This document shows positions 10,803-23,267 of a stretch of 64,000 nucleotides of DNA, piece after piece. Position 1 is the stretch's first letter, and the number at the start of each line of letters is the position of its first letter. The stretch comes from Tricholomella constricta (lineage: Eukaryota > Basidiomycota > Agaricomycetes > Agaricales > Lyophyllaceae): the NCBI GenBank assembly GCA_013368375.1, contig JAACJP010000001.1, positions 248,001-312,000 of the forward strand, read 5' to 3'. The notes under the pieces are model-generated. The model was not told where the DNA came from, did no database searches, and worked only from the letters and a program-made list of their open reading frames with translations. A program made the translations under genes and the position numbers.

Positions 10803-13270
10803 GCTTGACCTTGTTTTGCTTCTCGGTTCTCTTTGCATGGCTGTGGTTTGGACTCTCTCATGACACTGGCATTGGCATCTGCTTATGTTCACCCGGCTCG
10901 CTCTCCCGTACATCACAATGCTCACACATCATCATTTCTATGCGCATCTCCTCTGTTTTCGTTTTCTCTTGGTCACTTCCTGTTCCTTTTCACCTATCAT
11001 TCATGGCAATCAGCTCGGCTTGGTACACCAGCCCCGGGGGCACTTTTCCACCCTTCACATCATTCCCGATACTTAATCATCACCTGTCTATATTCTCCGC
11101 ATTTTCACCTGTTCCCCCAATATATATCATTACCTCACCATTCCCAATCCGCTTGGAGTGCCCCTCCCACCACCACTAAAGCCTCCTCCCAATTACTTGT
11201 AATATCTCCCGTACATTACGCTGCTCCCCTATCAGGGTGGCCCTCGGGGCCTAATTGAACATCGAATTCATTGTTCCTATCATCTTACTCTACCAACTTT
11301 TTTTTCCGCTGTACGTACGTATACGATCCATATCTATGCACTCAGGAAAAAAACTCATGAATAAAGCATGCGCAATATTATGACAGGTGGTCGGATTGGA
11401 CCGGTACATACTTCTCTGAGAACCTCTCGGCTGGGTTCTTTCAATTCAATTCGACCACGACATGTATGATGGAACTCACCATATGTCAAGGCTAATAGCG
11501 TCTTTATCGGAACCTGCCTCTGTTGACTCGAGATAATTTTTGCCAAAATGATCCCATACAGCCCTGAGATCCTTGAATCGGCCATAGGCGCTACGACAAC
11601 ACCTCACTGTTGTCTACACTGGCTGACTGTTCATCTTTTTGTTTCCTAGGCAGACCCGGGAACACTGACAGGAGCACCATCGAAGTCGGAGACCGTGGAT
11701 TCGGAGCTCTCCGCCACTGGACGCATGTTGTTGAGATCTAGAGCAACCGAAATGAGACGGCGCTTTCGAATTTCGCGTCAAGGCAAGGCGGAAATGAGGT
11801 GCGTCTCCGGAAATTGCACCTCGTCACCCTGAGCGGTTCTGCCACTAGCGTCGTAACTCGATGGTATATGGAAGTTCTGGTTACTGATCATGCCAGCGAT
11901 GCGTGTCTGGTTCTTCCGTCATGTTCAGCCTGGGAGCTCGGCGGAGGCAGCTCAGGTCGGGCAATTGTTTTTGCGGCAACGCCACAGCCTGCGCAGTCGG
12001 TTGTCCTGCCTATCCAATACAAAGTACACACGCGCGGCGCAACTTGGCCGTTACATTATCGTGCAGGCGCCTGCACTTGGCGTGGTGAATAGTTTTTCCT
12101 CAAATTCATTTCAGTTTCAAAAAAGCCTCGCGACGAGCATATACCTATGCTGAGCCTGAAGTATAGTCGCCTCCATTCTTGGGCTTGTTGCGCTCAGCGC
12201 GTGCCTCCTTTCGGGGTTGAACAGCCGATCATCTGTGCCGCACGATTCATAATTATACGACGAACGGACGGATATAGGCGGACCTGCCAGGGTGGCGCGC
12301 TCGGTATCAGTGTCCGCCTTGTTCTCAAGACTCACCCTGTGCGGTCGTGCCTGTTCTTTACAGATTCCAGCCAAATTCTACGCCCCATTCCTTTGCGATC
12401 GCCGATCATACCCGAAACGCGGACAGTCCAGACTGGCATGGATGGACGGATGGTCAATGCTTTGTACATAGGCTCAACTCTTCCCCTCATGTGCACCTCG
12501 AATTTGAGAGGGCCTGGTGCAGTTGAATGACGAGAGACATTCAAGCTTCTAAGTTCAAACCCCTCCAAGATGCCAGAATTTCAAACTTGAAGACGGGCAC
12601 CTGGCTATAAACTTTCCACCCCAGCACGCTTACTCAAAATAGCACCCCTTCAATCTCGTTAGATGAGTGCAAGCGAATCCTCATGAGCCAGGGGTGCTTC
12701 TCGTATTTTAAATTCTCTCCTCGCACTGATAAGTCGTAACTGCAGACGAATAGGGAGTATGATATGATGTACGACTATATACCCCCTACCGTCGAGCTTC
12801 ATGTTCTCTTGGATTCTTTACTGGCAAGTCTTTGTGTATTGCACAGAACTTGACACAATATTCAGCACGGCGATAATGAGGCCTGTGATCGACATGCCAT
12901 AGCCAGGAGGTGAGCATAAACTGGGGTAGACGTATTATCATTTACAGCGTGATTTCATTTATAAATTACAGACCTACAACTCATGTAAACCACACCTAAT
13001 TCTAAGGAAAATTCAGACTTCCCAAGATTGGAGATAGGTCAGTAGTATACGTATTTTCTCGACCATCAAACCAAACTGAAGTTATGTTAGAGCGGGAGGA
13101 AGTCAGGAGGTCGCGACCTTGAAGGCAATGGCAAACAGGAACAAACTTACGTTGCGCATTCACGTCAGACCACGTGTGCTGGCCTTTTCAGGAAGGATTC
13201 AATCGACATATTGCACCCGCTATTGTTCTCTCTACTGACGTTGCACTCCCAACTCACTCCAGTCGAGAAC
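10803..13270. other. 2.5-kb intergenic region
   Basis: The first 450 bases are C/T-rich and likely include the RGS 3' UTR, with T-rich tracts near 11298. The rest shows only short open frames with no family resemblance. Around 12830-13040 the minus strand has several intron-like AG/GT pairs and a short hydrophobic frame, but no model closes. The last ~150 bases are the probable promoter of the cytochrome b5-like gene. Confidence 0.5.
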
Positions 13271-14403
13271 ATGTCCTGGCTTAAGCAAGCTACAGGCGGT
13301 GACGCCCCAGAACCCTACCGTGAACCTTCCGAGGATCGTAAAGTTAAGGATCCTTCAATCCCCAACAGAATGGTATCGAATAAGCCTGCTAATCGACCCT
13401 TTCTGGCGTAAGTTTCCATTGAATCAAAGGTCACTACACACCTCTCATAAGCTCTCAAGATACAAGGAATACCGCGAAAAGCAGGAAGCACTACATGCAG
13501 CTTGGGAAGAAAGACAGAAGGAACGCGAAGCCAAGATTGCCCGAGGCGAGAAAGTTGGACCTCCAGAACGCGACCCAACAGCCCAGACGGAAGTGGGGAT
13601 GCTGGGCCTTCTGAAGTTCTTCTTATACCTGTTGATCTTCACGGCGCTGGCTGGGAAATTCATCACCGGGAGCTATACATGGGAATACCAAAGCAAGTGG
13701 ACGCAACTCAAGACTTACTGGCCGGTTTGTTTGTACATGAAATCTCCACAGATTCCAGAGTTTGATCCTAGATATCTCTGATACCAGACGAATCAGCGGC
13801 TCTTCTCTGAGCGTCTCTTGGCGGAGCATGACGGAAGTGTGATCGGGCGACCAATTTATCTCGCGGCAAGTACGCTAACTTTTTCATCAAACTGACTCTG
13901 ACCTTGTCACTATGACTCTGCTTTTACAATTAGATTGACGGTGACGTTTATGACGTTACTTCAGGGCAATCATACCAGCCCGGCGGTTCCTACGCCATTC
14001 TGTATGTTTTGTCGAGTCCATGTCCATATTTTCTTCATGCAATACTAATTCCGTCATAGTGCTGGGGTAGATGCAGCCAGGTCTTTCGGAACAGGCTGTT
14101 TCAAGACGCACCGAACTCATGACCTTCGCGGATTAACTGAAAGAGAACTCAAGGTCAGTCACACCCATTATTGTGTCCAACAAAACCATATCCTGGTCTC
14201 TTCTTCAGAGTGTCGCCCATTGGAAGAAATTCTACGCAGAACACAAAGATTACGTGAAAATCGGTCGCGTATCACACCCTCCCATTGATCCAGACAGCCC
14301 GATACCTGAACACTGCGACCCTAAGAAGGAGGCTGCAGCGCAAGCAGCGCGGCAGGCGGCTAAAGAACGGAAGCGTGTCGAATCCGATCATCAGGAGTTG
14401 TGA
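13271..14403 (+). CDS. membrane-anchored cytochrome b5-like heme/steroid-binding (MAPR family) protein, 278 aa
   Basis: Predicted exons: 13271-13407, 13460-13724, 13788-13865, 13934-14001, 14060-14153, 14209-14403; phases close to 278 aa. A charged N-terminal region with a probable coiled coil (residues 47-75) is followed by one transmembrane helix (about 96-113, GLLKFFLYLLIFTALAG). A MAPR/cytochrome b5-like domain follows (about 137-235), with IYLAIDGDVYDVTSG, YQPGGSYAILAGVDAARSFG and a TGCF turn. MAPR proteins (Dap1, PGRMC, neudesin) bind heme and affect sterol synthesis and P450 activity. This one is longer than Dap1 and ends in a Lys/Ala-rich tail. It probably sits in the ER or another endomembrane with the domain exposed; that is inference. 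Intron 3 (13866-13933) uses a GC donor (GCAAGT). The gene converges on the next one with 175 bp between stop codons. Confidence 0.9.
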
Positions 14404-14578
14404 TAGCGGTAGTCCCTGTATTTCGTATCTCATATTACTTGTAGATATATAAGAATCGAGGTCCAAGCTGTCGTGTGTCATACCAGTAAGAGAGGAAGCG
14501 CGCATAGGGAGGCATGTAGGTGTCATGTAAATTCTGCAGACAAAAAAGAGAAGAAGTCCAGGATACTGTAAGCATAAT

Positions 14579-15330
14579 TCACTAGGTCACAGTAAGTAAT
14601 CGACAAATTTGGTGGCAATTTGAAATGGCCTTGCATACCTGTCTAGGTGCACCATGGGTCAAAAGGTAATTCCTCAAGATCGCGAAGTCGGCCATGGATG
14701 CGTCCATCATAGAGGAGAATGGGTTATCGCGGTATTTTGCGATAACGATGTTGCCGCGCCACGCAGTTTCCTCTTTGAAAGCCCGTCCCTGGATTTCGCG
14801 GATGCTTTTGTTGACGGGGAAAGGCATCCCGTCGCGTGACACTGTAGGATAGAAAATGATGTAGGGATTCGTGAACTTGCGGTTCATGCCGTCAAGTGCC
14901 TCTACGAGCTAGTAGATAAAGCATGTCAGTAACCAGTTTATCGACCGCATCAGGATGGAAATTTACATGATACTTCCACGCCCGTGATCCAAGGCCTTCG
15001 GCGACCTGGTAGTTTAGTCCTCGGTCAGATATTCGATCGGATGAAAGATGTCACTCACGTAGTCCATGTAGACCTCTGGATGAGGCATACGCGTCGGCGA
15101 TGTCGTGTACGTCCCATGAGAGGGCGTCGTCATAGGGCTGAACAAATCCTAAGGGTCACCCTTTCACGGAATGCCAAGGAGGGCAAAGACTCACCTGGTC
15201 ATAAGCTGGACGAGGGTAGGTTGACGACCTAGGGTCAAGAAGTCAGGGACGCAATAATGCAGTACCGCAATTGCGTGCTTTTACCGTCAGAGGGGAAAAG
15301 GATGGCCTCGAATGTGTGAAGTTGATCCAT
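14579..15330 (-). CDS. conserved hypothetical protein (156 aa), function unknown
   Basis: Predicted exons: 15330-15285, 15228-15195, 15137-15059, 15005-14967, 14908-14639, 14581-14579 (the last holds only the stop). Introns are 53-57 nt and phases close to 156 aa. The N-terminus is MDQLHTFEAILFPSDGRQPT and a conserved-looking core follows (KFTNPYIIFYPTVSRDGMPFPVNK, residues about 85-107). Further on are an AWRGNIVIAKYRD segment and MMDASMADFAILRNYLLTHG. I recall similar proteins in mushroom genomes without a named domain. There is no signal peptide or membrane segment. The Trp- and Tyr-rich core followed by a short helix suggests a compact soluble fold. The ATG at 15330 was chosen because it starts the first exon from which all phases close. 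No function is proposed. Confidence 0.72.
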
Positions 15331-18197
15331 CGGAATACACAGAAGAAAAAAGCGTCGCAAATCAAGCGGAAAGAATAGAAATTAAGCTGGGTTAGTGGGG
15401 AATTCGAGAACTACCTGAGCACTGTGAATGAGAAGCTACCCTCTTTTACCTTGTCCTTTAAAGCCATCTGAATGGCGAGCAACGAGGACGGACTGTCGAC
15501 TTCTTGATGAGTCGATCCATCACTGTAGGTGTCGATCGCGCAAAAAAGCAATTGTTGCGAGTCAACACGAGGATGGTAATTTCAAAAACGTAGCGGCCTA
15601 GGTTGTGGACCACAACGTAGCATTATTAACGATGGCTGATCTGACGAGCACGGGGAGTGTCACGGTTTCAAAGAAGTCCTCGAACTTGTAGTAAGCCCTG
15701 TCACTTGCTGGAAGGGTAAATTATGGACGCGTTCGTGGTCAATACTTCCCAATTCTAGTTTAACGACCGTGCAGCATATGTTTATCAATCCTGTTCGAAT
15801 CTGAACAGCACGCCTCCATGCAGGCATGTCACGGTCGGAAGTCGGTGTCGGTGGCAGGCGGCCCGATGATCGTCCTGTGGGGGCGTGGCGTGAGAAATTC
15901 AATGAAAATATTTTTGCTTCCGTTTATCCGTTTAGGCGACGTCGAAGCCCTGTTTGGCCCGTCCGACATTGGTCTGACCAGGTAAAGCTCATTACTAGTC
16001 ACTTGTCGTTTGCACGTTCTCTGTTATGCGATGTGCCTTGCTATGTGTACATTCTGTTGAACCTTGCGTTTTCTCTTCGACTTCTGCAAGCAGCTGCATT
16101 GCCAACAACACTATCACACCCTGCTTCTCTTTGGGAGTCGGGACCCATTTTCGGCCCACTTTGGACAGCGGCGCAATCATGACGCGCTATCAAGCAACGC
16201 ATACAACGGTGTTTGTCTCTTGGAAAACCCCTGTGTTGATGGGAAGGTACAACCTCCAACACGCGGTCTTGGATCACTCGGTATCTCATTCTTGGGCAAA
16301 TTGATTGGACACTCCTTCTCGTACGATGTGCAGTTCAACATCTCCCAAAGTCTTTGTAACTCCAGTCCATCGATGTACGCAATCACCGACGAAATCACAG
16401 CAATGGACCCATCTCACGAAAACAGTTTCATCTCAACAGCAGGGCACGTCCCATCCATCTGCCCTTCTAAACGCATCCTGAACACAAATTTATTGCTCTG
16501 TGTCAGCAGATCGCCGATGCGACGCTCAATGGCATTTGGCGCGTGTGAACATGCCACTCCGCGAATATGTAGCGGCCGCCAATTTCGAGCCACCCCCTAC
16601 GTGAGACAATGCAACACGCGCTGATACATCCATTCCATGGTTCCCCTAACTGCCTCGTTTCCCTAGCTCCTGCCATGCAATGCCGCATAACTGTCTCCGT
16701 ACCTGTTTCTACATGTCATCTTCTTCGACCCTTCCGGCTTTCATATCTACGTCGACCTCGTGCTCTCGATCCAACATTTCTGTACTTTGGTCCTAGTTCA
16801 GTGGTGCCAGTCCCAACCTGCACACAGATCATCAACGATTATAAGATAATTCGACTCTCCGGCTTCAGGTGATTCCGAGCCAGCGGTCAAGTTGGCAACC
16901 GGCGGAGTCTTCAGCACCTATGCTTTTCATCCTCTGCTCTCTATGTGAAGTCGTCATGACTGACGCTTGACGTTGGATCTGTGGTGATGTCGCATCTGAA
17001 GCCCCGTACCACATGACTATCGACACGCCTTCTTTGTTCCGTCAAATATGTATATTTCACGATCGACGATATCTCAGCTCGATTCTCCTGTCAGCCAGTT
17101 CTAGGGTATTTGTTTCGGCGCAAGTAGGCTGGCAGTGGTGCACGTTCTCTTTGGAATTGTGGTTCAACTTCGCCATTCGGGTGAATGTGGAAGGGGGCCC
17201 ACGCGGCGCCCAAATTGCGACTGACTATTGGAAAGCGTTGATGGGGTTTCGACCTCACTGTAAGTTAATTCACCAGAAGTAAGTGATGGAATTTTGTGCT
17301 ACCGTATGGATCTATCGCTATCTGACGCAGCGAACAGCCTTTGTAGCGTGTGGCTGTTAAAGGACTACGACCGCCGAGACCAAGAGCATTAACTTGCAAC
17401 GAAGCTCACTAACGATGGGTGCCCTTTCGACGCGTTATTCTTATTAATTGAATCTTATCGCCGTGGAGATGAGGACTAGAGGTCGGTTTAGCCGCGTACA
17501 CGCGACCCATGGGCTTCCGTATCGGACTCGACCACCGCCTGCAATTGTTCGCAAATTAAATCCAGCCTGGTGTCTTCGACAGAGGTCGTATAGCCACCTC
17601 CTAGTACAATGAAAGATGGATTCCAGCTTGACGGTATTTGAATCTCTATCTGGCAACTCTAGCTCGCTGATACCACGCGTCAGACGATCTTCGCAGCGAC
17701 TTGCTAAAAGCTTGTTGCAACGATGCGGAACATAATAAAATGAATTTGCCCAAATTTATCGTCCCGCCTTAGTAAGATCCTTCGTTGTCTTCGCAGCACG
17801 AAACGACAGTAGTCATATGCCATCATGTCAAGTTCAAGGGCCTCAAATGCACGAGTCGTCGTTGGCCGTATTGTCTGAGTTTCCTTCTGATAATGTGGAC
17901 CCAAATCCTAGAAATAAGATAAATTTGGTCTGTCCTGCGTGGTAGCCGTCTTACGAAGAACTTTAGTCTGACGATTGCTGGTTCATGATCAGTGCAAGGC
18001 AAGTGGTTATCTAGTCGGGATTTATGTTGATTTAGGTTTGTAAGTCCTAAAAAGGAAGTGAGGGAGAAATACAAGTTTGTTCGACGCGTCTGTTGTTGTA
18101 TCGGCGAAAAAGTTGTACTCCAAGCTGCACACAACTTCTGTATCTTCGTCGTCCCTCCATTTTCCATTTTCTCTCACTGTTGACCAGTTGAACCCCG
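15331..18197. other. 2.9-kb intergenic region without a supported gene
   Basis: It holds the promoter side of the 156-aa unknown and, at its right end, the promoter of the nucleoporin gene. The longest open frame (16064-16624, plus strand, 186 codons) is Ser/Cys-rich, overlaps other frames of similar quality and resembles nothing I know. I see no tandem repeat, terminal repeat or RNA gene. Confidence 0.5.
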
Positions 18198-21100
18198 ATG
18201 GCGGACGTTGGCTTTCTAGTTGCGACGCAGCTTTCGTCACTGTTCCCTGCCCAGGCCACCTCAATCCCTCTGCAAACATCGCGCCAGGGAATACCTCTAC
18301 CAGGATCAGTAAATGATTCTGATCCTCCCGCAGAGCATTCCACGTACTCTTCAGTCTTGCATACACCAACGACAGGGACGATTCTTCTACGTGTTCTCCA
18401 TGGTGGTCTCATCACAGAACTCGTTTCATTATCAACCGAAGTTCCCCCAATACGATTCATCTTTCCCGGCGCTGTTGTATCATCTCCAGCAATATTTCTG
18501 TGGGAGACCTCAGAGCTCCACGTTCTTGCTGTTGCCGACATTGGGTCGCTGTATCGCTTGGTGATACCCTTAGGAAGCGGTCGAGAACTTTGGCATAATC
18601 AGGTCACAAATATATGGCCTCGAGAATACCTTTTCAAGAATGCGGAGGACGCGAAGGAGGCTCTAATTCATGTGCATGGAACACATTGCGTGGTCGTTGG
18701 ATTACCGAATGGTTCGCTGTTACGTTTGGAAAATGACTACGTTGGGGAGGGCAGCGACGGTGCGTTATAGATGTTATCGTTGACAATTTGGAAACTGACC
18801 TGATTTTGAAGACGAATGGACTGAGACTGTATTTCAACATGGCTCATTCTTGTCCTCTTTAACGTCCTTTCTACCACTGAACAGTGCTAATTCCAATGGG
18901 TCAGAAATGATTTCAATTGCAACACATCCATGGCCGACTGATGTTGGACACGTATGGACGCTTTCCCGCGACCGTACTCTCCGCTTCTGGAAAGCCAAAA
19001 TTGGTTGTGTTGCGTCCAAAGTTTTGTCACCAGGCAAAGAATCCTCCCCATCCCCCGGCAGCTCAACAAACGGCAATAAGCCTCATACCCTGTTAGACGG
19101 CGCGCCTCAAACCCTTCTCCGTGTCTTCTCTAGTCCTATCCGTGACGATCACATCTTCGTCGTCGCATTCATCCCTACCATTTCATCGCCGACCTCCGGT
19201 GGCACCTTCCACCTACTCGACACGGTGGGAGACCAGATGTATAATGCCGGAAAAATCGAAGCATCGGCGAACACTGCGCATTGTCATCTCCAAGATTTCA
19301 TGATCCTCGGAACTTCGTTAGTCGCATTGTGGGACCGTCAGGGTCAATCCATGGTTCAGAAGACAGTAATTAATGTCCAAAATCTACATGAAGGATTCCG
19401 CCCGGATCCATGGTCCACCTCATGTTACGCTTCAGAATCGGTGCTCACACCTGCATATCTTGAGGAGCACCTTCTTTCCCCCGGCTCCATGACAGACAAG
19501 TTCTTTGAGGCCATTATGAGGCCTGGAATGTTCTCCGCCCTGACCTTGCGAACCGCTATCGACCAATATACGGACGCGTGTCTCTCCATGCCCGGCCCGA
19601 GACCTCCTCAGCTCGCGACTACCTACGCCACAATAAGCGAACACATCGCCGCTGTCATAGGCTGTACGGTTAAATTGAACCGAGACCCGCAAACTGGTGC
19701 TTATCAACATGCATCCTACTGGAGTGCCCTGAAAAGGGACTGGGAAGGGTTCATCGCGCGATGCCGAGAAGTCGAACGAAGCGCTCGTCGACCTCTAGTG
19801 CTTGGAACCCAAGGACAGGGTGAGATAATTATTGTGGAGCGGGAACGTGTGGGATCGTTGGTTGGAGAAGATCTCCCAATATATTTTCGGAGACAGCTTG
19901 CCGTAACGAACTCTCCAGTCGAACCTCAGTATGAACTTCTGGCGATCCTATGGACTCTGCAGAAGACTTTGGGGCCACAAGTGATGCTAAATCTGGAGAA
20001 CCGGATGATGCATTTCGTGCACCAAGAGGTCGCGTTTTCCATCCCTGATATTCTCCAGGATCAAACTCGCCGGTTCAACTTCAGGGAAGAGATGGACGAA
20101 GGGTCCATGCACTGGATCATTGGCAGATTACAGAGCATCGAAGACCTAGACTCAGCCACCCGTACGGCGCTGGATATCATTGGCGGATTCGATGTGGAAG
20201 TCAAACGAGAGGAGGATGAGGTTGAATTGCTTCTCCCTCCGCCCAATTCTGACTGGTCGCGGGCTCTGGCGGCGGCGTATATCTCCAAAACGATCGATGC
20301 ACGATACGACCTCGCCCTCGCACTGGTTACACTACTCTTCTTTCTGTCAGATGAGATTTCCGATTGGGATCCCTCTCTATTGGCAGAAATCTTCGCCGTA
20401 TTCCGCGGTATTGCCATGCTCCGATACGTGGCCCGCCAACCAGCTGGTGCAGCCTCTGATACGCCTCCTGCACCCTCCAACGTGTCAGCAGACGACGTCG
20501 TTTCTCGCATGCGCAGTATGAATGTCTCGCGCAGCAGCAAAAGTCTTCTCTCGCCAACCTATTCTCTCATCCATCGTCTTCTGGCTCAGTCTGGGGACAC
20601 TTATGGCCTACCAGGTGCAGCCCACCGATTCCTCGACGCAACGGGGCTCTTACAGTCGATATCGCCTGCGAACGCCACTAAATATGAAGTCCTTTTCTGC
20701 GACAGACTCCGACAACTGGGGTTCTTTGAAGCAAGTAGGGAGCTTTTGTCCTGGCTTCCCAGAACGGCTGGTGCATCCTATGCTCTTGCTCGATTGTGGC
20801 TCAACTTGGGCAGAATTGACGACGCTTCCCATTTGTTCGAAAAATTGGCTGGCAGCTTCGGTAAGCTTCTAGCTGTCCGTATACCATGTCGTGGCAGCTT
20901 ATGATGATCTGTACTCTAGCCGGGAAATTCGGTATGTTTATGCGTCCGTTGTGAATCCTGGGTGCACCTTTGACTCGGCACTTAGGTGGCGAACACACTC
21001 TGTCAGCGGAGGATCAAGAAACCTTAGCACGCATCCTTCCTGCAACCGAATTGCTGGACTCCCAATATTTTTTTTACATCCATGTGTCCAACCTTTTCAA

Positions 21101-22872
21101 GCTATCATCTTGGGTGTTTCACGAGGTTTTGTTTGCTCAGCTAGCGATATCTGCTGCTCCTCCCGGCGCGGACACGTCTTCCATTTGGGCCACTGTGATT
21201 AATGGCTTGACAGATTTGGCATTGTACGAAGATGCATATGCAGCATTGATGTCGGGACCCTACGAGAAGTTGTGAGAATCCTTATGCTTTCTCATAATTC
21301 AGACATTCATTTGAACCACTTGCTTAGGAAACGGGAGTGTGTCAGCCAACTGATTTACCGCATGTGTGACGATAATGCAGTGGAGAGGCTCATGGCGTTC
21401 AACTTCGCTGGGATAGCCGACGAAGTCGAAGATGCGCTGGCATTCAAAGCACGAAACGTTGACCCCCGTGTACATCCGTCGTATTCTAGAATACTCTACA
21501 CCTGGTTCATCCGTAGAGGAGATTATCGCAATGGTGCGTAAACTACACTTGCGTCTTATCTCTGGTTTTGTTGCTTATTAGCCAATAGCTGCGCTCGCAA
21601 TGTATCAGCGAGCCAGAAAACTCAAGGATCTTATAAGCGATCCAACATCATTTGCGTCATTAGCTGAAGAACAACTCGAGGCGTACAATGTCGCAATCAA
21701 CGCATTATTTTTAGTTGATCAAAAGAATGCCTGGGTGCTCCTGCCATTGCCAGCGGACCAAGCTCATGAGGTATGTGTGCATAGCGCGTTTACCCTGACT
21801 TTAATTGATAAGTCTTTCTCATTTAATTAAGCCTCGCAAACGGAGAAAACTTTCAAGGCACATCCCAGAGAACAAATTCACAGCCGGAAGATTCGATACC
21901 GATATCGTTCGCCTTGCGGATATGCAATACGACTACGCGCTCCTTGCAGCACAAATCGATATGATACGACACGAGCCCGCGTTGTTATCCTCTCCAGGTT
22001 AGCCTCATTCGCCATCATTCATTCACCTTGGTCCATTCATATTAATTTCTATGTTAGAATTTTTACTTCCCCCGCCTGTGATCGTTTTAAGACTCGCACA
22101 AGCCAACCGGTTCAGTCTAGCAATGGCCACAGCGCGTTCTCTAAAAGTGGATATGACAGACCTATTCAGTCATTTGACAGGACAATGCCTGCGGTTGTCG
22201 CGGAACCCTGACACCGTCATGTAGGTCGGCCGAATGTGTTCCTTCACGTGTCCTCACCTTGTGCTTTACCTAGTCAAGAAGATACATCGGACTGGCTTCT
22301 CACGGACAAAGTCTCGTCGTGGCCAGGGACTCCGGCCGAAAGAGGATGGCGATATCTACGGCGATCCTTACAACAACATGATAACGCTGACACTGACTAT
22401 AAATATACCAAGGCGACTCTGGAGACAATACTTGGGGCCGACAATTCTTCATCACCTCCACCCTGGCTGATCCATATACTAGAGGTATGACATCCATCTT
22501 AACCTGAAAAACAATTATATTTAGAGTTGCAGGAACATCATCATGAGTACCTTATCCGAATCAGCCTGCGTTACGAAAATTTGGAAGCCGCCATCGAGTA
22601 TACCTTATCCTTAATTCGCAAAGTATGTCCGCAATTGTATTCGCCGTTCTATGTCCACTTCAATGCTCATCCAATTTCTTCTCCAGTCTGACGCCCGAGT
22701 GGCACGCGACGCACCGCAGAATGCTTGTTCAACATGGCTGCCGTACACCCTGATAGACCAAGTCCTCATTGCTGCTGGCCAGGTTTCGTCAACGCCTAGG
22801 CTATCGGCACTGAGATCAGAGATTTCAGGCCGTGTGAAGCGCATGCAGAAGTTGAGCCAATTACCTCGGTAG
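18198..22872 (+). CDS. NUP120: nucleoporin Nup120/Nup160 (Y-complex subunit), 1370 aa
   Basis: Predicted exons: 18198-18759, 18812-20860, 20920-20931, 20986-21271, 21328-21533, 21589-21770, 21832-21997, 22058-22220, 22274-22484, 22533-22622, 22687-22872. Phases close to 1370 aa, the usual size for Nup160/Nup120. This protein is part of the Y-shaped (Nup84/Nup107-160) coat of the nuclear pore, important for pore assembly and mRNA export. The N-terminal half looks like a beta-propeller, with blades such as DIGSLYRLVIPLG, HPWPTDVGHVWTLSRDRTLR and NVQNLHEGFRPDPWS. The C-terminal half is alpha-helical, with repeats such as SQLIYRMCDDNAVERLMAFNF and LIRISLRYENLEAAIEYTL. Exon 3 is a 12-nt microexon. 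I assign the family from these patterns; fungal annotation uses both Nup120 and Nup160. Confidence 0.88.
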
Positions 22873-23267
22873 CATTGGCGCTCGCTGTTAATAATGTCCA
22901 TTACGATGTATGTCATGTATAAGTGCAGCGCCTCATCATTTGGTCGCCATCGAGTTTCGCAACAAAAGGCAAAAAATGATTTCCTGTGTTATTTTTAATC
23001 AACTAAAGGGATCCTCCCGAGATACATGACATACACATAATTCTATACTGCTACAAAGGATATCACCCCAGAACATGAAAGCACAACAGTCTGAGCACGA
23101 GAGCGGGGAGAAGTAAGGGGGATATAAAATGGGGTAGGGGTGGGGAATAATAGTGGCATGAAAAGACTAAGGTATACATCGCCTGCTTCAACAGCGAAAA
23201 AGAAAAACCAAGATGTGAAAGGTGAATAATTAACGGTAAAGCAAGAGTAAATCGAACGGCCGCCTCG
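22873..23267. other. convergent 3' intergenic region
   Basis: This is the shared 3' flank of the nucleoporin gene (plus) and the Zn2Cys6 gene (minus). It is AT-rich, with likely polyadenylation-type words on both strands. No other feature is seen. Confidence 0.6.

Noticed and set aside
10805..11258. Overlapping open frames just after the RGS stop
   Set aside because: The sequence is C/T-rich with low-complexity translation and is best read as 3' UTR of the RGS gene.
12830..13040. Minus-strand hydrophobic frame with intron-like borders, resembling a tiny membrane protein
   Set aside because: No start codon and consistent phase could be found, and stops interrupt every joined version.
16064..16624. 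Plus-strand open frame of 186 codons
   Set aside because: It is Ser/Cys-rich with no family resemblance and overlaps frames of equal quality. No signal peptide or consistent splicing extends it.
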